DNA from: Thermoflexibacter ruber
GTDB taxonomy: Bacteria; Bacteroidota; Bacteroidia; Cytophagales; Thermoflexibacteraceae
Direction of reading: 5' to 3'
Assembly: GCF_900113045.1 (NCBI RefSeq)
Contig: NZ_FONY01000036.1
Coordinates: 1-55,037, forward strand
DNA: 55,037 nucleotides
Part shown: piece after piece, positions 50,110 through 55,037 of the stretch
How positions within the stretch are numbered: position 1 is the first letter of the stretch
How the letters are laid out: each line of letters starts with the position of its first letter
The notes under the pieces: model-generated
Told to the model about the DNA's origin: nothing
The model's input: only the letters and a program-made list of their open reading frames with translations
The model's database searches: none
Made by a program: the position numbers and the translations under genes

Positions 50110-51339
50110 ATGAAAAAATATGCTCAGTTGATACACAGTTTTTTGTTTGGAATGCTCCTTACCGTTTTGGGAGTGTTGCTATGGGGGCTACCCAAAAAAA
50201 ATATCAGCGAAAGAGAAAAGCGAATACTAACCCAACTGCCTGCTTTTAATTTTAATACGCTTGCCACAGGTCTGTACATGGACAGCCTCGACGCTTTTAC
50301 AGCAGACCACTTTCCTGCAAGAGATTTCTTTTTAACGATTTCGGACTCGCTCAAAAGTTTGCGTGGCATACAGCAAGAAAGTAAAAAAGTGTACACCAGC
50401 CTACCCAGTGTAGATGCCCTTGCAGATGAAGACGATAGCTTGCAAACTTTTAAAGACACCGAACAGGTACGCAATACCAAAGGACTAGTAGTAGCAAGAG
50501 GGCAGGCTTTTCATGTGTTTACCAACGAGCAGTCCCTTGCCTCCGATTTCGCCGCAGTACTAAACTTGTACCCCGTCAAAATAAAAAGTAGTCGCTTTTT
50601 TTGTGTGATTGCACCTACGGTCGGTAGTTACAAAATGCCTGATGAGTATGCCGCTTATGCTACCAAAGAGAGCGAGAACATTCGGGAGATTTATCAAAAA
50701 TTGCGAAAAATAAAAGGAGTTGAGGTAGATAGTATATTGCGAAGCCACGCCAACGAGTATATTTTTTACCGAACCGACCACCACTGGACAGGTTTAGGGG
50801 CTTACTACGCTTACGTAGCGTTTTGCGAGCAGGCACAACTCCAACCTATCGACTTAGCAGCCATGCCCAAACGAGCAGTAGAGGGAGCATTTTTAGGAAC
50901 ACATTTTCTCAAAACCAACGATGCTTCGCTAAAAGCTACACCCGATACCGTCTTTTATTGGATACCTCCCGTTGAAGAGATAGCACAAAAATGGAGCAAC
51001 GGTGAAATGCAGCCCACACCCTCCCTGAAAGTAAACAATATTGAAAAAAATCGCTATTTGGTATTTTTAGGTGGAGACGAGGGGCTTATGAGGCTTTTCT
51101 CAAAGAATGTGAAAAACAAAAAAACGGCTTTGGTCATCAAAAACTCTTACGGAAACCCTTTTGTGCTATACCTCACTGCTAACTACGAACAAGTTTGGGT
51201 AGTCGACTACCGATATTTCAAAGGAAATCTTTTAGAGATTTTTCAACAATACAAGGTAGATGATATAATTTTTATGGGTGGCATATTTGCCGCCAACGAA
51301 CCTACGCACATTAAAAAAATTAAGAAAATTTTGAGATGA
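50110..51339 (+). CDS. DHHW/AlgJ-like periplasmic acyl-transfer partner
   Basis: 409 residues. An N-terminal helix (about 8-27) anchors it in the inner membrane with the rest in the periplasm. The name motif is YRTDHHWTGLGAYYAY (Asp223-His-His-Trp226), which corresponds to the catalytic Asp/His region of AlgJ/AlgX-like SGNH proteins; 'NSYGNPFVLYLTANYEQVWVVDYRY' near the C terminus supplies the Ser-containing block. Such proteins take the acyl group from the MBOAT partner and place it on the glycan. 12 bp separate the two genes, so they are co-transcribed. Confidence 0.88.
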   Translation: MKKYAQLIHSFLFGMLLTVLGVLLWGLPKKNISEREKRILTQLPAFNFNTLATGLYMDSLDAFTADHFPARDFFLTISDSLKSLRGIQQESKKVYTSLPSVDALADEDDSLQTFKDTEQVRNTKGLVVARGQAFHVFTNEQSLASDFAAVLNLYPVKIKSSRFFCVIAPTVGSYKMPDEYAAYATKESENIREIYQKLRKIKGVEVDSILRSHANEYIFYRTDHHWTGLGAYYAYVAFCEQAQLQPIDLAAMPKRAVEGAFLGTHFLKTNDASLKATPDTVFYWIPPVEEIAQKWSNGEMQPTPSLKVNNIEKNRYLVFLGGDEGLMRLFSKNVKNKKTALVIKNSYGNPFVLYLTANYEQVWVVDYRYFKGNLLEIFQQYKVDDIIFMGGIFAANEPTHIKKIKKILR

Positions 51340-51391
51340 CATGCCCTCCTTGTGAGGTCTTGCAGCCCTGACAAAGTTTGAAGTCTGCAAC

Positions 51392-52456
51392 TTACTGTTT
51401 TATTTTCCGAAGTATCTTTTTAAAAATCGGATACAGAAACTCAGCCTGACGCTGCATGCCCAAGTCGCTATGATGTACTAAGTCGACTGTGGCTTCGGTA
51501 TCTTGACCAAGCAGACCATTGCCCTTAATGTAATACAAGTTTTTAAAACCTTCTTTTTTCAATTTTTTCACAATTTCTTGGGTAATAAGCCCCTCCTCCG
51601 TTGGGAAATCACGCTTGGGGTTCGAGCCTTCTATAAGCACAATAGGTGCGTAGGGACGCTTTGCTCTTATTTTTCTGATGGCGGGTTCAGTACGGGTTTG
51701 GGTTTCATCTTTGGTAGTGTTGTGGTGGCAGTCAATCACATACACCGCTGCTTCGACCTCGCTTATCAGTTCTTGCATCTCAGGTTCGAGTTTGGCATTG
51801 CCCGAGAAGCCTAAGTTGATAATGTGTACTCCCAGTTTTCTTCCCAAAATGGACGGGTACGCCATGCCCGCTCGCGACGCACACGCCCCTTGCAAAATAG
51901 ACGTGCCGTAAAACAGAATAGGTTTATGCACAACAGCATGAAAAATAGTATCTTTCTGAATAACATAGCCCATAGGCACACCAATTTCCAACAATTTTGT
52001 GCCATTGTACAGCGGCAAGTAGAGCAAGTACGAAGACAAATGATTTTGTTGGGTATTTGTATTGAAAACCGCCAAATTTTTGACATTCTTAGGAATACCC
52101 GTTCCTAAAAATAGGTATTCTTTTTTGTTATTTAGCACATATACATCTACGCCGCTTACTCCTGTGGCAGGCATGTGAGGCATTGCCAGCATAGTACTCG
52201 TAAGCTCCCAGCGTATATAAAACTGTAAAGCATTGGTGTAAAAACGCACCAAAATCCCTGCCGAGTGCTGCCCTAACTCCCATACAGGATCGCGTACTAA
52301 GCCTTTGGCAGTGGCAGGAAGTCGGTCGTAGTCATTTTCAGTATTGCTGAAACCTTTACCTTCTATCTCCAAAGTATTGGCATTTACCCACAGTGTATCC
52401 TGTCCGAGAGCTTCTAAATAAAAACACAATAGCAAAAAAAATGTATATTTTCTCAT
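51392..52456 (-). CDS. Exported two-domain SGNH/GDSL esterase
   Basis: 354 residues with a signal peptide (about 1-18, EALGQ). The N-terminal beta domain (about 20-175; 'GILVRFYTNALQFYIRWEL', SGVDVYV) is the accessory domain seen before Lipase_GDSL_3 hydrolases, and the C-terminal part is an SGNH hydrolase: FYGTSILQGACAS (Ser186), NLGFSGNAKLEPEM, and DLVHHSDLGM (catalytic Asp/His). Such enzymes remove O-acyl groups from glycans or other substrates. It converges on the MBOAT/DHHW pair with 52 bp between stops, so the cassette encodes both putative addition and removal of acyl groups. Confidence 0.85.
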   Translation of the reverse strand: MRKYTFFLLLCFYLEALGQDTLWVNANTLEIEGKGFSNTENDYDRLPATAKGLVRDPVWELGQHSAGILVRFYTNALQFYIRWELTSTMLAMPHMPATGVSGVDVYVLNNKKEYLFLGTGIPKNVKNLAVFNTNTQQNHLSSYLLYLPLYNGTKLLEIGVPMGYVIQKDTIFHAVVHKPILFYGTSILQGACASRAGMAYPSILGRKLGVHIINLGFSGNAKLEPEMQELISEVEAAVYVIDCHHNTTKDETQTRTEPAIRKIRAKRPYAPIVLIEGSNPKRDFPTEEGLITQEIVKKLKKEGFKNLYYIKGNGLLGQDTEATVDLVHHSDLGMQRQAEFLYPIFKKILRKIKQ

Positions 52457-52692
52457 CTTTTTCTTAAATTTTATGAGTGGTAGTACAAAGTTAAAAACCT
52501 AAGCAATACTTCAAAATCCAAACAGCCTCTGAAATGAGTAAATACCTCTTAATTAGTTTTTTGAATGAAATTCTACATAACCATAAAATAGCAACACTTA
52601 CCTAAAAAAACAGAATGCTTAGTAATAAATGACTTTTAGGCAGAAAAGTGATTTACGACTTATATTGCGAGAACAAGTAATCTCTATATAGA

Positions 52693-52745
52693 TAGACTAA
52701 GACATTTGCAAGAAAGTAAAGCAAATAATCAGTGAGATTTAGTTT
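52693..52745 (+). repeat. 53-bp direct repeat, right copy
   Basis: An exact copy of the hisD 3' end including its stop codon, without the rest of hisD. It lies 237 bp beyond the start of the esterase gene and its last bases supply part of the -33 box of the next promoter. Confidence 0.95.
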
Positions 52746-52772
52746 GGATTTTCATTAAAATTTGTAATTTTG
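52743..52772 (+). promoter_or_regulatory. Promoter for the small basic protein gene
   Basis: TTTG (52743-52746), 18-bp spacer, TAATTTTG (52765-52772). The -33 box straddles the right edge of the 53-bp repeat, implying that the hisD end and this promoter were originally neighbours. The predicted leader is about 135 nt. Confidence 0.65.
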
Positions 52773-52912
52773 CACTCCCAAAAAAGTTATTGAGGAAGTT
52801 TCTCACTATTCCACTTTTAAGTTTGTATTTATTATCAATTACTTACAAGTCTGAATGTGAGATATTGAGAGGAAAATCTAAATTAGTTTTTTATTATCTA
52901 ACAAATATCATC

Positions 52913-53074
52913 ATGGGCATCACGAGATTAAAAAGAAAAGACAGAAAAAACTCTAATCGCGCCAATGCAAGAGTAGCCAAAATAAAATTACTAACTGCAA
53001 AACCTGTCATCAAAAACATTGACGTAGAAGCGATTAAAAAGTCTTTTGAAGAGAAAAAAGCAGCAACAAACTAA
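52913..53074 (+). CDS. Small basic conserved protein of Bacteroidota
   Basis: 53 residues from ATG 52913 (MGITRLKRKDRKN...). The N-terminal third is strongly basic (RLKRKDRKNSNRANARVAK), followed by IKLLTAKPVIKNIDVEAIKK. I recall very similar short proteins beginning MGITRLKRK across Bacteroidota, without a named function; the charge suggests RNA or ribosome binding. The frame continues upstream to a TTG at 52790, but that part lacks the conserved character, so the internal ATG was chosen. It has its own promoter and a good terminator. Confidence 0.75.
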   Translation: MGITRLKRKDRKNSNRANARVAKIKLLTAKPVIKNIDVEAIKKSFEEKKAATN

Positions 53075-53076
53075 AC

Positions 53077-53108
53077 AAAATGCGTGGTGATAAAAAGCTA
53101 CGCATTTT
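53077..53108. terminator. Bidirectional terminator between small basic protein and lnt
   Basis: AAAATGCGT (53077-53085) pairs with ACGCATTTT (53100-53108), then TT ATTTG. The A-run on the left lets it serve the convergent lnt transcript too. Confidence 0.85.
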
Positions 53109-53118
53109 TTATTTGCCT

Positions 53119-54789
53119 TTACTTTTTCAGAAGCCTATCCTTCACCAAAGCAGCTATAAACATGAAAAATGCCAAAAAAGCACAGACTCTGGCGATATAG
53201 TCCCCTGATTGAGCATAAAAGGTCATTTCTTTGTTTGCTTTTATCGTTCCTCGCAAAGCTATCATCTCATCATATTTGGAGGCTTGGATAATCTCTCCCC
53301 TTTGATTAACAAAACCCGATATACCTGTATTTGCCGCTCTTGCTACACTCCTACGCGTTTCTATGGCTCTTAGACTTGCATGAGCAAGGTGTTGCACGTG
53401 TCCCGAGGTATTGCCCCACCATCCGTCGTTGGTAATGATACAGATAATATTTGCACCCTTTTGTATATATTCCGTTACAAATTCTCCATAAATAGACTCG
53501 TAGCAAATCACAGGGGCAAAACCAATACCTTCTTTATTAAAAAAAGCCTCTCTTTCTTCTTGTATGCCCAAATCACCCGCTATTCCTCCTAAGTTAATCA
53601 TAAAAGCCCTGCCAAATAGCTTGAAAATATCTCGCAAAGGATTGGTTTCCACCCCAATCACCAATTTTGACTTGTGATAAAGCGCTATTTTTTCGTTATC
53701 TCCTTTGAAAACAGGCTCCTGATAAAGTTTTTCTTGGTTGCCTACAAAAATAGCCATGTTAAAATAGTCGTAGTAAACGCCATTGGAGTTTCTGGTCGTA
53801 GGTGTAGCATCGGGTTTGTCGTACAAAACGTAGGAATCTGCTCCTGATAAAAAAGAAAGTGCAGGATAGCTACTTTGCAGCTGCATCATTCTTTGCACTG
53901 CCTCTACTCTTAATACGTCAGCTTCATTAAATGCCTCATGCAGAGAGGTTTCAGGGAAAGCAACTAAGGCAGTTTTTTCTGTGATTTGTGGTTGAGAAAG
54001 TTGGAAATAGCGATTGACTTGTTCATGATAAGGCACAAAGGTCTTGGCATTGTCTTGTCCTGTTCTGGCATTATAAGTAAATTTTTCTTCGTAACAATCT
54101 AAATTGGGCTGTACCACTACGATTTCTACCTCTTCGCCTTTTTCCTTGTGAGAGAAATACAAAACGTAGGAAAAAATAATCGGCAGTAAAAAAACAATGA
54201 AGGCAGGAATAATATTTTTTTTCTTGAAAAAGAAATTAAAAATCAAAATATTAACCAATAGTACCCAAACTGCTCCTCCAAAAATCCCTGTGTATTCGTA
54301 CCACTGCACCCATGCAGGCATAAAGCCAAAAGGATTACCTATAAGTAGCCAAACCCAAGACAAAGCCCAATGCAGATGCACATATTCAAAAGCTATCCAA
54401 CATACTAAAAATGCCAAGTAACCAAACTTATCTTTGGAATATTTTTTTGTCCAATGAAAAAATAGCATAGGAAGCGTCATCAGAGCCGCATTAGCTGTAA
54501 AAGCCGCAATGCTTCCTCCCTGTGTGGAGTTCCAAATCCACCAAGTAGAGGTAATATTCCAAATCAGCATAGATAGATAAGTGAATTGCCATAGTTTCCA
54601 AGTAGGTCTTTTGTACTTTTCGCTATTTTCTGAGATGTGTTTTTCTAAGGCTAAAAGAGGGATAAAAGCAAGAAAAATGAACCAAAAGGTATATTTGTAC
54701 CAAGACAAGCCCGCTAATAACCCACTGCTGAGAGATAAAAAGAGTAAGTAATAGGGTTTATTTGAAAGATGCTCAAAAATGTTTCTCAT
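53119..54789 (-). CDS. lnt: Apolipoprotein N-acyltransferase
   Basis: 556 residues with six or more N-terminal membrane helices, a periplasmic nitrilase-like domain (about 220-520) and a C-terminal helix. The Glu-Lys-Cys triad is visible: Glu280 in VAFPETSLHEAF, Lys375 in YHKSKLVIGVE and Cys429 in PVICYESIYGEF. Lnt adds the third acyl chain to the N-terminal Cys of lipoproteins in the inner membrane. 'GHVQHLAHASLRAIETRRSVARAANTGISG' is the conserved downstream block. At least three lipoproteins in this window would be its substrates. A -7-like TAATTTTG lies at 54813-54820 on the minus strand. Confidence 0.95.
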   Translation of the reverse strand: MRNIFEHLSNKPYYLLFLSLSSGLLAGLSWYKYTFWFIFLAFIPLLALEKHISENSEKYKRPTWKLWQFTYLSMLIWNITSTWWIWNSTQGGSIAAFTANAALMTLPMLFFHWTKKYSKDKFGYLAFLVCWIAFEYVHLHWALSWVWLLIGNPFGFMPAWVQWYEYTGIFGGAVWVLLVNILIFNFFFKKKNIIPAFIVFLLPIIFSYVLYFSHKEKGEEVEIVVVQPNLDCYEEKFTYNARTGQDNAKTFVPYHEQVNRYFQLSQPQITEKTALVAFPETSLHEAFNEADVLRVEAVQRMMQLQSSYPALSFLSGADSYVLYDKPDATPTTRNSNGVYYDYFNMAIFVGNQEKLYQEPVFKGDNEKIALYHKSKLVIGVETNPLRDIFKLFGRAFMINLGGIAGDLGIQEEREAFFNKEGIGFAPVICYESIYGEFVTEYIQKGANIICIITNDGWWGNTSGHVQHLAHASLRAIETRRSVARAANTGISGFVNQRGEIIQASKYDEMIALRGTIKANKEMTFYAQSGDYIARVCAFLAFFMFIAALVKDRLLKK

Positions 54790-54894
54790 TTTGATTGTTG
54801 GATTAGGCAGGGCAAAATTAAAAAATAAAATAAATAAGTATGCTTTAATTCAAGGTGGTGCTTTCAAATGTATGATAATTTTATGTGTTTAAAA

Positions 54895-54980
54895 AAATCC
54901 GTTCTCATCGGTACAATCTGTTTCATCAGTGTTCCAAAATAGAACACCGATAATACGGATTTGGCTGATAAACACAGATT
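54895..54980. repeat. Dispersed palindromic repeat, copy 2
   Basis: Nested arms: AAATCCGT (54895-54902) with ACGGATTT (54955-54962), ATCGGT (54907-54912) with ACCGAT (54946-54951), and GTGTTC (54929-54934) with GAACAC (54942-54947). The right part, GAACACCGATAATACGG to ACACAGATTTTT, aligns with 46008-46052. No gene is seen in 54790-55037. Confidence 0.6.
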
Positions 54981-55037
54981 TTTATTCAAAAAAACACTTT
55001 TCTCATCAAATTGATAACAGTAGATAAAATACCATCA

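Noticed and set aside
51343-51400. TTGCAG...CTGCAA stem between the DHHW and esterase genes as a terminator
   Set aside because: Only a 6-bp stem with a 19-nt loop and an interrupted T-run; too weak to list.
52693-52745. Right 53-bp copy as the end of a second hisD gene
   Set aside because: The upstream frame is interrupted within a few codons and shows no hisD similarity.

Overview
The window looks like the chromosome of an AT-rich member of the Bacteroidota, most likely a Cytophagales-type environmental bacterium. Lineage markers are a SusC/SusD pair, a protein with a gliding/type IX secretion C-terminal domain, DUF4270 next to a short 'glycogen synthase' half-protein, a BatC-like TPR protein, a fused RibBA, and promoters of the Bacteroidota form TTTG-N18-21-TAnnTTTG. 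No phage, CRISPR array or rRNA was seen; one tRNA (Val, GAC) was found.

Layout. 1-6073: the 3' end of an IS630-type transposase, then a plus-strand extracellular/capsular polysaccharide block (flippase, two glycosyltransferases, pyruvyl transferase, hexapeptide acyltransferase). 6167-11219: a DUF3352-like protein with MORN-type C-terminal repeats, then gcvP behind a structured leader. 11311-17434, mostly minus: a 1314-residue lectin/PKD-like/type IX cargo protein, an exported M28 peptidase and two small genes. 17817-23545: penicillin-acylase-like hydrolase, an unknown protein and bioD as one run, then an ABC-F ATPase. 23705-27465: BatC-like TPR protein, small exported protein, half-GlgA and DUF4270 lipoprotein. 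27489-34092: a minus-strand SusC-SusD-phosphodiesterase/alkaline phosphatase operon that looks like an organophosphate-scavenging system. 34365-36818: a one-chain methyltransferase with a nuclease-like N terminus (type IIG-like). 36916-41923: a beta-barrel protein, purA, tRNA-Val, ribBA and greA.

42077-45838 is a metal-acquisition locus: an AztD-like lipoprotein expressed from a promoter covered by two 13-15 bp palindromes, followed by a TonB-dependent receptor with a CxxC in its plug and a DtxR/MntR-like dyad upstream. 46285-48442: an MBL hydrolase and hisD.

48400-52745 is the most unusual region. A perfect 53-bp direct repeat, consisting of the last 43 bp of hisD plus 10 bp beyond its stop, flanks a 4.2-kb cassette encoding an MBOAT O-acyltransferase, a DHHW/AlgJ-like partner and a convergent SGNH esterase. 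This resembles an integration product at the hisD 3' end, although no recombinase is inside. After it come a small basic Bacteroidota protein and lnt, then a palindromic dispersed repeat at the right edge.

All functions are inferred by reading the sequence; no database search or folding calculation was run.
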